In this document: positions 49,944-60,259 of the stretch, piece after piece
How the letters are laid out: every line of letters begins with the position of its first letter
Position numbering within the stretch: position 1 is the stretch's first letter
DNA from: Amphirosellinia nigrospora
Lineage: Eukaryota > Ascomycota > Sordariomycetes > Xylariales > Xylariaceae
Direction: 5' to 3'
Length of the DNA: 64,000 bases
Assembly (NCBI GenBank): GCA_004123355.1
Contig: SCHM01000002.1
Coordinates: 868,001 to 932,000, forward strand
Position numbers and translations under genes: made by a program
The notes under the pieces: model-generated
Told to the model about the DNA's origin: nothing
The model's database searches: none
Seen by the model: the letters and a program-made list of their open reading frames with translations, nothing else

Positions 49944-51743
49944 ATGGCAGTAAGTAAAAAACCAAGTGTATTTGTACTAATTATTGTACTAATCGATGCA
50001 GTTGCCCCGCGGCCATCAAAATGGCGGGGCAGATGGTATAAATCTGGACGGGCAAGCAATGGAATACCCGGAATCTGTAAGTATAGCCTAAATGTACTAA
50101 TATATGTACTAATCACATAATTAAGTCGACCAAGCCATATATTAAGCCCGAGGAATTAAGTATGGAAGAACTACGAGCGCTGCGCAAGAATGACGAAGAA
50201 GCAGCAGCAGCAATAGAGCAACAACTCCAAAATTCAGCGGAGTTCGAGGAACAAGCCGAAGCCTACGAACAAGAGCGCCAAGAACCCCTACCGCCCCAAA
50301 CCTCGCTGAGAAGAAGCAGTAGAGCAACTAAAAAGAAGGCTCGAAAATCTAACTCTTCAGAGCCAACAGTATGTACTTATTTATTATTTGCTAACTATTT
50401 TTGTACTAATAGTTGTACTAATCTATTTTTAAAAGGGTCTGCCACCAAGTCAACAGCCTCCCAATCCACTTGGAGGTACAATTCCTACTATTATACCAGG
50501 GGTTAATGTAGCAACAGCTCTAGACGACATGTTTGATGAAGCCACAGCAGACACTAAGCCGGAAACGGTGAATAATGTTACTACCAGTGCACAAGCAGGT
50601 CCTAGCACTACAAATAAACCTCCTCCTAAACCAACAAAAGGACCTGGTAGCAAAAAAAAGCCACAAGTAAGCAAACCAGTAAGTATGCTTTAATTTATAA
50701 TTCATGTACTAATCTATGTACTAATCCTGCTATATAGCCACCTGCTAAAACAGGTCCTCGTGCTGGAAAGAAGGAGGCTGCAGAAGAAAGTCCTAGTGCT
50801 CAAAAGAAGGGGGCTGCAGCAAGAGGTCGTCCTACTAAATCCGATATACCGCCAAGATCCCAGGTAACTATACCTAAATTTATTTTCTATGTACTAATCG
50901 GTGTACTAATTCTGCTATATAGACGACCCTTGAAAAGCCAAAGAATGCTATGAAACCGGGTGCAGGTACTCTCCCGAGCAAAAAACAACCTCCATGGCCA
51001 ACAAAAAATCCCCGCAAGCCCCCAGCTCTTAAACCTCAACGCACAGGAAGAGTTCGAAAACCAGTTAGGAAAACTGGGGTTTTTATGAGTGTGCCTGCGC
51101 TTAAAGTAGCAGGCAAAGACCAGCCAAAATGGTCCCCTGGCGCTATAAAAAGTTAGCATTTAAAGAATAGCATGTTTTATGTTTATTATACTAATTTGGT
51201 TTTAGACAAAGCTTTGCGGGAAATTTGGCGGCTCCAGAACAACTCACATCTGGTCCCATTAATCAAAAAAGCACCTTTTGTCCGTATTGTGAGAGACATT
51301 TTGCACAGCTACATGCCTGACGCCCGCATTCAAGAATCTGCTATTGCAGCTTTAATGGAAGCTTCTGAAAGCACTATTGTGTCTCTCATATCTGGTATGT
51401 TTTTGTACTAATATTGTACTAATCTATGTACTAATTCGCTTATTTAGCGGCGCATCTTGCAACAATACATGCTAAGCGTGTTACGCTTATGCCCAAGGAC
51501 ATTCATCTAGTATTCGCTATCATGCGAATGACTCGACATCTTAATATCGACACTCTTACAACCTTTGATCATTCCTCTACTCACAATGTTGCGTCTATTG
51601 AGGGTCGTGTAGAGATGGACAAAAAAATTGCTGCAGAAGCTGCTGCAGAAGAAGATCAAAAGGCACAGGCTCGGTTAGAACTCGCTCGAAAGCGAGAAGA
51701 CCGAAAAGTTCAGCAGCAACGGGCAACACGGGGCAAAAAATAA
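49944..51743 (+). CDS. Transposon-encoded histone H3-fold protein with ~300-residue basic tail
   Basis: Eight exons (49944-49949, 50002-50076, 50126-50368, 50436-50678, 50738-50863, 50923-51151, 51206-51394, 51448-51743) give 1,407 coding bases, 468 residues, with no break. The first exon is only ATG GCA. Residues 1-307 form a tail: an acidic/Gln part (EELRALRKNDEEAAAAIEQQ), RRSSRATKKKARKS, then Pro/Lys-rich text (RAGKKEAAEESPSAQKKG, RGRPTKSD, KKQPPWPTKNPRKPPALKP, RTGRVRKPVRKTG). The H3 fold follows at about 303-400: PGAIKNKALREIWRLQNNS, IKKAPFVRIVRDI, ARIQESAIAALMEASES and ATIHAKRVTLMPKDIHLV, lining up with H3 ALREIRRYQKST, RKLPFQRLVREI, RFQSSAVMALQEASEA and [19 protein letters not shown] 60-residue charged helix (KKIAAEAAAEEDQKAQARLE) and basic end follow. 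RGRPTKSD resembles an AT-hook-like element. Likely chromatin-bound; this is inference. Confidence 0.85.
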
Positions 51744-51919
51744 ATGAGTTCGAAGCATATATTTGCTTAACTTATTGCTAGGATTTGTCCCAGGATTAGT
51801 ACAAAGATTAGTACATGCTTGCGCAGTAATTACAGCTATAATGAGCAATCAATCGATGAATTTTAACGTTAATCATAGATAAGCTTTGCTTCTAACTTAA
51901 TACTGCTTACATTTTTACT
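51744..51919. other. Right spacer of hAT element
   Basis: 3' flank of the tailed H3 gene with one reverse-oriented motif pair at 51794-51815. AT-rich otherwise. Confidence 0.5.
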
Positions 51920-52086
51920 TTTAGTCGTGGGTGAAACCCACTTAAAAAAACCCATGGGTTTTTCTGGGTACCCAAAAAAACCCATGGGTTAAAGTACATG
52001 GGTTAACCCATTAAAAAAACCCATGGGTTTTTTTGGGTACCCAGAAAAACCCATGGGTTTTCCGTGGGTACCCATGGGTACCCATT
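51920..52086. repeat. Right subterminal ACCCATGGGTTTTTT repeats
   Basis: At least five copies of the palindrome ACCCATGGGT, separated by A/T runs and GGGTACCC palindromes. Arranged differently from the left end, so the two ends are not simple mirror images. Confidence 0.85.
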
Positions 52087-52097
52087 TCCGAACCCTA
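52087..52097 (-). repeat. Right terminal inverted repeat of hAT element
   Basis: TCCGAACCCTA, complement of TAGGGTTCGGA; one mismatch to the left end. Confidence 0.85.
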
Positions 52098-52105
52098 ACT
52101 TAAGC
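52098..52105. repeat. Right 8-bp target-site duplication (ACTTAAGC)
   Basis: Exact match to 43067-43074. The motif is itself near-palindromic (CTTAAG core). Confidence 0.95.
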
Positions 52106-52759
52106 TGCTTCAATCCCAACTTCGAGTCTACTTCCGTCACTGGCTTGTTGTCTCCTGAGCTCAAATAGATAGTCGGCAATAGGCTCCACTTTAGGTATTT
52201 TTAAAATATGGGATTATTATGAAAATCTAGTTTTGAAAGGTTCTTTGTGTACAGTAGGTAGTCTCATACATACTCATCTCTCCGTTTTGGTGAGATTACA
52301 AGATAGGCATTATCGAGAAGGGGAGATGGCCCATTCTGATTGGCTTGACTCCTCGGCACTAACTAGAAACGGCAGGAGGACACTTCTGGCGACGAGATGA
52401 AAATCTCCATCGCCATCTTTGCGCGCAATCGCATCTCACCAGCGGCAGCTAGTAAGCATCCCACGTGGGTGTCGGCTCGTCGCAGTGCGCGTCGCGACTA
52501 TCTGACCTTAGCCAGGGGGGGAGGGGGGGCAGTACCGCTATTTAAAATATTCAGTTTTGTCAGTCTCAATGACGTAGGCGGCGGGCGAGGGGGGATATCT
52601 CTCAAGCAGCGCTTGATGAGGTTTTTGGTACAAATACACTCCCAAACGCAAAGATTACTATCTAGAAAACCGGCCTCATTTTTCATCCATCTCAACAACA
52701 AAAGGAATAAATACTATTTGGGATCAGTTATCGATTCTTTTATTCATCGGCCAACAATC
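52106..52759. other. Upstream region of the DUF3632 gene
   Basis: About 650 bp with a G-rich tract (near 52516-52528) and AAATACTATTTG/GGAATAAATAC just before the gene. Probably its promoter. No other gene seen. Confidence 0.4.
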
Positions 52760-53615
52760 ATGTCGGCAATCACCCTCCAGCAGGCTGAAGAAGTCCCGGC
52801 GAGAACGGACATATTCGGGATCCTGAACGATTATCTCCAGCCCGACAACTCGGTCCCTATTTCTCAGTCCGCAACCTCCTTCGCGCAAAGCGTCAAGCAC
52901 CCGGATGAAGAGTTCTTCTGGGGTCTTTGGCGCGATATATTCAAAAGCGTGGAGCAGATACCACACGGCCACCCCGGCCAGGACAAGCTCGTCGCGTTCG
53001 TGCGAGAGTTGGCCCTGGCGCCGGAGGCGGGGCAAAAGGTATGGGAGGTGAGTTTGCTCGACTTTTCGTGATCACGTCACATACCCTATCAGAGGAGGAG
53101 TCAGCGACCAAAATGCTAATACGACCCCGTAGGCTCGTGTCTGGACGGACCTGCCCCTCCTCGGCGCAGCTATAAGAGAGAACCTAGACAAAGAGACCAC
53201 AGACGACGCACGGGTCGTTCCACGCCTTCGTAGCACGACTACTGCAAGCCGGCGTCTCCCCCGGCTCCGAGACCACAGCGATCTGGATGTTGAGAGATGC
53301 GCTCGAGCAAAACACTACCGGCAGCGTTGATCGGGGCCTCAAGACAGCCGCCGTGTACATCGATTACGCCGGCGCGACGCTCGTTCAGAAGCTGTCTCTG
53401 CAGCCGGAGCCCCGGCTCGACGAGACGCAGGAGAGAATGCTTAAAGGAGGTGAGTTGTGGAAGGGGAAGAGTGGGCTCACCGTCGACAGGTGGAAGTTCT
53501 GGGTCAACGATTCCGGGAACAGGCGGCAAGTGCGACGGGTCAGGACGCGAAGGATCTCGCTCTCCATGCTGCGAGGTTGATTGAGGTCTGGACCGATACG
53601 CGGTTATCTACGTGA
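52760..53615 (+). CDS. DUF3632-family protein
   Basis: A fungal family of unknown function, often in multiple copies in Sordariomycetes. ATG 52760 (MSAITLQQAEEVPARTDIFG). Exon 1 has EEFFWGLWRDIFKSVEQIPH and GHPGQDKLVAFVREL, the family's conserved entry. Intron 53048-53132 (GTGAGT...CGTAG) leads to ARVWTDLPLLGAAIRENLD. After a frame change near 53215, FHAFVARLLQAG and AIWMLRDALE follow, then a segment ending WKGKSGLTVDRWKFW. A second one-base step near 53520 gives ASATGQDAKDLALHAARLIE, with stop TGA at 53613-53615. About 260 residues, as expected. The identification relies on the FWGLW...IPHGHPGQD pattern. Confidence 0.7.
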
Positions 53616-54092
53616 TGATCTGTGGTGAGTGAAGGACTCGCGAGGGACTAGTACCTTAATTCTCACGAGCACCAGGCGCGGTATAGTCGATTCGAGGGAA
53701 AGGTGGCCTCGATGCTGCAGGGAGAAGTAATTATTTGTACCACAAGGGACATGCCGTAGCTGTTCATTATTTCGGAAAAGCAAGCGTAATTCTGAGTTAA
53801 CGCCCTAAATTCGCGATGCGCGAGCATAGGTTGGAAGCCTCGCTAATCACTCTTACATCTTCATTTCACAGTAGAGATCACAAAGGTGGGGGGTGCCTTG
53901 GGCGAATTGTAACAATAGCATTGTGGAATTTATAACACCGACCTGAGGACTATCCCTAATATCAAACTCCGTAAACTGATCCCGGGGTATCCTTAAATGC
54001 TGAACCAAACGCCGCCAGCACGCATATCATACAAATAATCGTAAACATAACCAGCTCCAGGCTGAATTTGAAGCAAGGCAATGAAATTTACA
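53616..54092. other. Convergent intergenic gap
   Basis: About 480 bp between the ends of two convergent genes; AT-rich, nothing else supported. Confidence 0.45.
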
Positions 54093-56393
54093 CTAGAAGG
54101 CGACCTGACCATGGCGTTCCGCTGATTGCCATTTCATGGTCCATTCGTCGACAAGAGTTGGGCTCTGCACCGCATAGCGGGTGCTGCGCGTGAGAATGGC
54201 ACGGGACGCCTCGAACCGCGCGTTGTTCTTGTCGTCGCTCTCCGTCGTGACGTACAAGCTATCGAGGACTTCCAAAATGCTCAAGCCTTGGGCATTCCGA
54301 GTATGTGGATTGGCACCAAGTTCGAGCAGGACGCGCAGTGCGATCGACTTGCCGTGCCTAGCTGCCAAGTGGAGGGCGGTCTCGCCGTTGCGGTTGCGCG
54401 ACTCGAGGTTTGCGTGCGCGTCTTTTACTAAGGCCCTGATGACAATTTCACTCTCCTCCTTTTCGTACTTCGATCCATCGCTGCTATTGATGACAAAGGA
54501 CATGAGGGGCGTGTTTCCTAGCTTGTCGTATTGATTGGCGTCGACTCCGGCACAAATGAGACCTTGGATGTAGTCCAGGCGCTTTCCATCGGGTGTCGTT
54601 CGGGGCGTTTCTATTTCTTCATCAAGGCTGTGCTTCCGTTTATTATGTCCCTGGTGCAACCGAGAACCATGCTTGGGGGTGTCGGGAGAGAGGCAAAAGT
54701 CGACTTCGGCGAGACAATGGAACCCGTTCCGCCCTTGGACATCTTCCTTTTGTGAGTTTGGAGAGGAAATTTGGTCGACCCCAACGGCACTAAGAACAAC
54801 CCTCAGGAGGTCTGCATGAGCGGAAAGCTCCTTATCCTCTACCGTCCCCGTCTGCGTATTGATCCTCGGGATTGGTCTGGCGAAGGCTGCTGATGTCGCC
54901 GGACTATTTGGTTGCGTTGTCTGATTAGGGACAGCGAGATAGTTGTTATTGGGTGAAGATCGTGTATCCATGGGCTTCACTCCGAAAGCATCCCGGCGAT
55001 TGATGCGGTCGATATCGGGTGCCTGGCCAGGAAACCGAGCAGAACTCCTCCTTTTAACTCGTAGAACATGGTAAAAGTTGCGGCCATAAACATCGCGCGC
55101 GAAGATGTCAAATTTTTTGTCCAATCTTTTGTCCCCGCGCAACGTATCAAGTAGGTCTTCTAATCTAGAGCCTTCTTGAAACCAAGAGTGGTGGAGGACG
55201 TGAAGAAACGTTTGACCAGCCGCATTCGGCTCGCGAATTGGTAACTGTGGTTGACTCTGTGGTTGACTCAGTGCTTGAGAGACAAGATACAAGAAGAGCT
55301 CCTGAATGCCGTCCTTTGTGGCAAGATAATGGAATGTGGTATTTCCGAAGATGTCCCTCGTAGTGAGATTCGGATCAGATATGTCAACAGGTATCTGAAA
55401 ATTAGCCCACACATTCTGCACCTGGGACATTTGGCCAGCAACCTTGCACCAGCAAAGGCCTGCTAAATGCGCCGGAGATCCGGCACATTGTTGCTGGTGA
55501 GCAAACAATTCGGCATTTAAGTAGTCACCAGGCACAGCATATGCTGCACTGAACCCAACTCCACCGTTCGCGGCGTTGGCAGATGAGTGAAACTCGGGGC
55601 CTTGGAACGCGACGTCGGGGGCACGTGGAGATTCGAGATTTTTGGGGAACGTGTATCGTTTTAGAACTTTCACGGCCCGCTTCGCCTTAGTCAGTGAAAG
55701 ACCGGAAAGCTTATCCTTCAAAGCGCTGGCAATACTAATGTCTGTGGACGCGGTGAGGCCGGTATCTTGGCGAGACGTATTGAATCGACCCATGAAGCTT
55801 GGAATAAAGCGTGAGGAAGAAACTTCATCAGGAGTGGGTGAGAAGATGCCAGCATTGGCGGTGGCTGGAGAGGCAAATGATGCAGGGCCTGGATAGTACA
55901 GCTCCTCAATTGAAGAACGGTATGAATGTGCAATAGTCGTGCCTTCAAACAATCCGTCTTCGGGGAAAAGTCCGAAGGCGGCATTGTGCTGGCCAGCAGC
56001 TGCCTCAGTTGTGTCCTGGGCAGTTGTGTTTTGTTGGCACCGTCTACCCCGGAGACTGTTTCGAAGCCCGCGGATGCGTGTTCTCTCCTCCTCGTCATCT
56101 TTCGGCCGAATCCATCTTGGGTCATTCCCCAGCACGCTATTCTTCACTTTGTTGGCTGCGTCTTTACTGTTGCACGGACCAGTTAGAGACCAGCTCAACT
56201 AGCGTCAGGAGGGAGGGATAGGTTCATACCCCGGCTTAAACTCATCTTCCTCCAGCAATTCTAAGATTTTGGGGAAGGGTAGGGTTGTGAAAAGATAAAG
56301 TCGTATGAGCCGTCGTGTGCGAGGTTCGGTCCAATCTTTCGGGCGTCCACCTCTATTCGTCGATGCACTCGCTGTCGGTGATGCTGACTCCAT
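54093..56393 (-). CDS. Clr5-domain protein with C-terminal ankyrin repeats
   Basis: A protein with an N-terminal Clr5 domain (KDWTEPRTRRLIRLYLFTTL, then LGNDPRWIRP) and ankyrin repeats near the C-terminus. Preferred start ATG 56391-56393 (MESASPTASAS). Intron 56167-56229 (GTATGA...CAACAG, 63 bp) joins FKPG to KDAANKVKNS. The long second exon (54093-56166) is unbroken. The middle is Ser/Pro-rich; a weak ankyrin-like unit is DIFGNTTFHYLATKDGIQEL and another DVYGRNFYHVL. The clear repeats are DKLGNTPLMSFVIN and NRNGETALHLAARHGKSIAL, followed by LRVLLELGANPHTRNAQGLS. Clr5 is named for a fission-yeast protein in heterochromatin silencing, and in filamentous fungi the domain is found on many regulators. 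The target is unknown. This clean 2-kb exon shows that the base-loss problem is uneven. Confidence 0.85.
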
Positions 56394-56645
56394 CGTGTCC
56401 CTCACACCTCTCCACATGAAGTGAGCTTCCAAAACTAGTAACTTATTGGCGTCAAGAAACAGACACCAGAAAAGACTGACTAGGTGGCGGGTGTGAGGAA
56501 CCAAACAACACCTGATTCTTGGCCAGTATAAAAGGGAAACAATAATGATGTAGTGACATCTTAGATAAGGAAGGCTCTTGGGTTGTGGGGATGAGAATGG
56601 GTTTTGTATGTTGAGTATGGTGAGAGTAGATGGGGTGTGGTGGCA

Positions 56646-56668
56646 TGGCTGGCTGGCTGGCTGGCTGA
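56646..56668. repeat. GGCT tetranucleotide repeat
   Basis: Five consecutive GGCT-type units in the 5' region of the Clr5/ankyrin gene. Confidence 0.7.
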
Positions 56669-58037
56669 GTCCAGTTGAGGGAGCCCTTCCAACACGCAGG
56701 GAGTAGGTAGAGTAGAGCCTCTTCCAACACATGGCTGCACAGCACGTCAATTACTGGAGCTACCTAGTAGGGGGGTCGTGCGACAAGGGCTTATTCAGGA
56801 TCTCAGGATTCTCATATCCATGCAGGCTGGCTCGACTGGCCGCTACAGGGCCGCATACAGTGCTGGCCAACCCTCCCACCTCCTATAGTACATTTATTGG
56901 CTCACCAATAAATGTTAAGCCACAAAGTACCTCATCCTGCCACAGTCGTTCGTAATAACGGGACTAGTAACGAAGAGCCTCGTGGGGCAGACAATCTTGC
57001 GATAATGCTATGGTATTCCCGAGACCATCATATACATAGTACGTGTTTTGATCGGACCGTGGGATACTCGATGATGATGGGAACTAGACACCTTTAAAGA
57101 TCTTCAAAGATATGTTTGAAAGTAGGCGGACTTTGAGCCAACTCGTGGGATAGAACAACTAACGCTAGGCCAATACTAAGACTTACAAGGTGGTCCTCAA
57201 TTAAGTTGTTCTTCTCGAATGTCGGCATACTCAAGTTTAAGGCGTACTTGACTATGTCATTGTTTTTAGCCTGAATGATGAAGAAAAGGCGGACATTTGA
57301 CGGTCACACGGCAGGGTGGCTATGTTCCCCTAGCCACCTTAGGGCGTATATAGGGTGTGGCTGATGGCGGAGGTACCGATATCAATATCTCGCGCATTCG
57401 GGGCTGTGCACACAATCATCTGCTCTTAACCATCCTCATCATCCATCTACCAACCTGTTAGTTTCTACACTTTTTGGCCGGTTCATCTATCCAGACACGA
57501 TGAAAAGCAGGCAACTAACGGGACGAACCGGTTCGCGCACCTCTCATCTTTCCACTAACCTAGCCTGATTCCCACTATTGTGAGGCAACTAAAAAGAGTC
57601 ATCCCCAAGTTTAGGTAGGTACCTAGGCGGCCTTAGGCGGGGTTCTTGACTGGACAAACTGATGGTACATAGGTACTGTAGGTACCTAATCCCACAGTAC
57701 ACCCCGCCAACTTTCATTCCCGCTTCTTCTTCTTTTATTCTGCCCCGGGTTTGGCCTATGGCACACGCGTGGCACAGGAAAAGGGCGGCCCCATTGTCAT
57801 TGCTGATCTACAAATCTAGCCGTCAACAATAATTACACTAGGCACCCCTCGATACCTATCCAAGCTTCAGACAACAGCCCAGGCATACATCCCTATACAA
57901 CCATTTTCTAGATTTTACACCCTACATAGCTGCCTTATTTCTCTCTTGGCCGCCCTCGCTCTCCGAAGATCATTCTTTCAATTGTGAATGAATTATTGGC
58001 CCGGGAATAATTTTTCGGGGTCGGCTTCTCTAAGCTA

Positions 58038-58056
58038 CCCCCCCCCCCCCCCCCCC
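58038..58056. repeat. 19-base poly(C) tract
   Basis: Uninterrupted run of 19 C. Exact length is unreliable given the indel pattern in this window. Confidence 0.85.
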
Positions 58057-58957
58057 AGATGTTCTTCCAATCTTTATCTCATATGTCCAATTAGTCTATC
58101 ACGATGGTGACCATGAGACGTTAGTATTATTCTACTTCACCCTACCTCCGTCCCGGGGAATACCGGCATACCAATTATGTTGTAGCGTCTTGTATCCGTA
58201 CCTACCTTCTCATATTCGTCGCTTGCGGCCTTGTGCATCAATCAACGCCATAGTCCCATGCTAGTCCTAGAAAATAAGGAGCTATTTAGATGGTTGTATT
58301 ACGAGTCTTGCTTCATCATGATAACTGACCTCGGCAGCCCGGCGCTCACAGGATCTTTTGCTTCTCATTCGCGGGCGAATTCTTCAACATCACAGCCACG
58401 CCCAGTGGCTCAACTCAAGACTCGTCTTCTAGAATTTCCATTTCTTTAATCCTCAGGCAGACCTGGCTAGCTATCTCGTACCTTATGTGTCGTTGTGATT
58501 TGATACGCCACACTTACGTCCATGTTTGGATGGTTTGCTGATGAAACATCCTTACCATTCGCCCTACAGAATTCCCCGGAACACCCTTCTTAGCATCAAT
58601 GCAAACTAGAGAGCAGATGACTCTTCTTGTTCTTGACGTGGCAGCTCGCACCTATTTGACTTTAGTATACTTAGTTTGAACTTGATATAAATATGCCCTC
58701 TCCTCTTGATATCTACTCCTATATCATTACCATCGCCCACCCCGATTAGACTCCTCTCCTCTTAAACAGACAACTCAAGTGCCACCCACTACACTTAGAA
58801 ACAAATCATCAGACTGTTTTTCAAACCCAATCTACAAAGTTTTCGATACGTCTAAACATCTCTTGCTTTATATTGCCCTACTATTGCGATATATTCCTAC
58901 GCTTGGTGATCTCAGAGCTATCTCGACTAAGCTACTATCAAGTCGACTACAAACAAC

Positions 58958-59245
58958 ATGCCTTCAGCAAACGACACTTACAGAACTTCGAGGTTAGCAA
59001 CGCGAACGCAATCTACACAAATATATCATGCTGACTGTCTTAGCTCCTCTCGGACGACTTATTCTCCCTCACACACGCCGAGCAACCCATCATCACGAGA
59101 TGGCAGGGTACACGATTATTTCAAACGAGATTCCAACAACAGCGGCTTCTATGTTACGGGCCAAACAAGCCGCGCTCAAGGTTCAATGAGCCAACAAATG
59201 AGTCAATGGGACAAGGACTGGAGCAGAGCTTCGCGCAAGCAATGA
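58958..59245 (+). CDS. Small Ser/Thr-rich conserved fungal protein
   Basis: ATG 58958, stop TGA 59243-59245, 95 residues, no intron, no frame change. The sequence is Ser/Thr/Arg-rich with YHADCLSSSRTTYSPS and GRVHDYFKRDS segments and no signal peptide or membrane helix. It sits 2.5 kb from its neighbour behind a long CT-rich leader with a TATA-like element, as in highly expressed, stress-responsive small genes. I have a vague memory of similar fungal proteins carrying YHADCLSSSRTTY but no function. It could also be a chance frame, though the codon pattern and promoter argue otherwise. Confidence 0.5.
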   Translation: MPSANDTYRTSRLATRTQSTQIYHADCLSSSRTTYSPSHTPSNPSSRDGRVHDYFKRDSNNSGFYVTGQTSRAQGSMSQQMSQWDKDWSRASRKQ

Positions 59246-60124
59246 CAAACTGGAGGGGTTTAAGTGGCCATGTCAAAGGCCAACCATCCAAACCATCTGA
59301 CATAATTTTCTTGGCCATGTACAATACGTTATAGGGGGTTTTTTATTGGACCGCGGGACGCGGATAGAGGAGTTTGGGATAGATCAAATGGCATTTTTTA
59401 GGGGGTTTTTCTTTTAGGCCGAACTTAGCTGGGTAGCTGCCTGCCGAGATGGATACCTGCCTACCGAAACCCCAGAGTCGTAGTTGGTCAATGGGAATTG
59501 TCATATCACATTTTAAGCATCCATCATCATCATGTCTCAATACAAGTATCTAGATCATAATCGAATATGTAGACCCGCACAAAGTGACTCACGGCTCGAA
59601 GACGCACGTACTTACAGTACTATGTAGGTAGGTAGCATGCGAGATGGCCCACCTGTAAGTCCCCCGAACTTGTTGGCGTCCAAGTCCGTCCGTGCCCTCC
59701 TCCCTAAATCGCTCCGGGAATTTCCACGGGCGGGCACTGGTGAATCGGCGCGCCCCGCCGCCCACCTCCACACACCACTGCCATCCTGCTACTACCTACC
59801 TAAGTAACCCAACCCTCCCTACCTAGGTATTACCCTACCACCCTATGCAAGATGCTACGCATTCTAACCAACAATATACGGGCATACGTGTATGGGCTTT
59901 ACCTTTACTGGCCTGGGAGCGAGGATGGGAAGTGTATGAACTATAGCGCTACACCCGCGCGCGCATACACGGCTAATGTCATAGCGCACCAGACCTATCT
60001 CAACCCTGAACGTCCTCGGCATCTCCCGCCCCAGACGGCGTCCCCAGTCCTAGGGTCTCAGCCTTATTGTAGGGGTAGGGCATAGTGTATACCAGATATA
60101 CTACAGTGCGTAAACGAGCTTCTC
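59246..60124. other. Intergenic region
   Basis: No supported gene. TACCTACCTA/TAGGTAGG motifs near 59624-59632 and 59792-59832. Confidence 0.4.
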
Positions 60125-60259
60125 TTAGGTAGGCATGAGACAGCAATAGACCTCCATTTCCAATACCACAGCATCCTCATCCCCACACTTCACTGTGACT
60201 GTTCGTTCTGCAGGGTCAATTCTCAAAGGATTTTGCGATTTTTTCTTTTGATCCGCCAT
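60125..60259 (-). CDS. Possible 44-residue small protein
   Basis: ATG at 60257-60259 (MADQKKKSQNPLRIDPAERT) to stop at 60125. It has a basic N-terminus followed by VTVKCGDEDAVVLEMEVYC, which reads like a folded small protein rather than random sequence. An in-frame upstream extension exists to 60331. I do not recognise a family, and an additional exon may be missing. Confidence 0.35.
   Translation of the reverse strand: MADQKKKSQNPLRIDPAERTVTVKCGDEDAVVLEMEVYCCLMPT

Larger units (their letters stand above)
43326..51815. repeat. Dispersed paired TGTACTAATC motif (about 17 clusters)
   Basis: Pairs (sometimes triplets) of TGTACTAATC or its complement, start-to-start spacing 11 or 12 bp every time. 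First copies of clusters: 43326, 43739 (rev), 44351, 44762 (rev), 45080 (rev), 45831, 47165, 47901 (three copies), 48829 (rev), 49593, 49973, 50093, 50402, 50705, 50890, 51404 (three copies), 51794 (rev). Near 46338 and in intron 6 of the tailed H3 gene only a single or degenerate copy is seen. They occur in nearly all introns and between genes, in sense and antisense relative to transcription. I did not notice pairs elsewhere in the window. Confidence 0.9.
43075..52097. mobile_element. Complete 9,023-bp hAT transposon with histone-like cargo genes
   Basis: Bounded by a perfect 8-bp duplication, the element starts TAGGGTTTGGA and ends TCCGAACCCTA (10 of 11 positions inverted-repeat). Inside each end lie subterminal repeats built on ACCCATGGGTTTTTT. 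From left to right it holds: an unknown 496-residue gene (43376-45068, -), a CenH3/H3-like gene (45477-46205, -), the hAT transposase (46428-49513, +) and a second H3-fold gene with a long tail (49944-51743, +). All four have short introns. Paired TGTACTAATC motifs are spread through it. Two genes need no base changes at all, and the transposase needs one, so the copy looks recent. It inserted about 1 kb downstream of the giant gene without breaking a host gene. Typical fungal hATs such as Restless are about 4 kb, so this one is more than twice the usual size. Confidence 0.93.
56394..58957. other. 2.5-kb divergent promoter region
   Basis: Between the divergent Clr5/ankyrin gene and the small gene at 58958. 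Contains GGCT tandem units (56646-56668), TAGGTACCTA motifs (57615-57690) and a 19-base C run (58038-58056). A TATA-like GATATAAATATG lies near 58682-58693, upstream of a CT-rich leader. No gene supported. Confidence 0.45.

Noticed and set aside
43326-51815. Paired TGTACTAATC motif as plain intron branch sites
   Set aside because: It also lies between genes and in antisense orientation within several introns, and it comes in pairs with fixed 11-12 bp spacing, which branch sites do not need. A partial branch-site role in sense introns remains possible.
43326-51815. CRISPR-like array in the hAT element
   Set aside because: The repeats are only 10 bp with 1-2 bp gaps and are dispersed; the genome is eukaryotic.
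43075-52097. Element as a Starship, Polinton or other large virus-like element
   Set aside because: No DUF3435 tyrosine recombinase, polymerase or capsid gene. The 8-bp duplication and transposase motifs are those of hAT.
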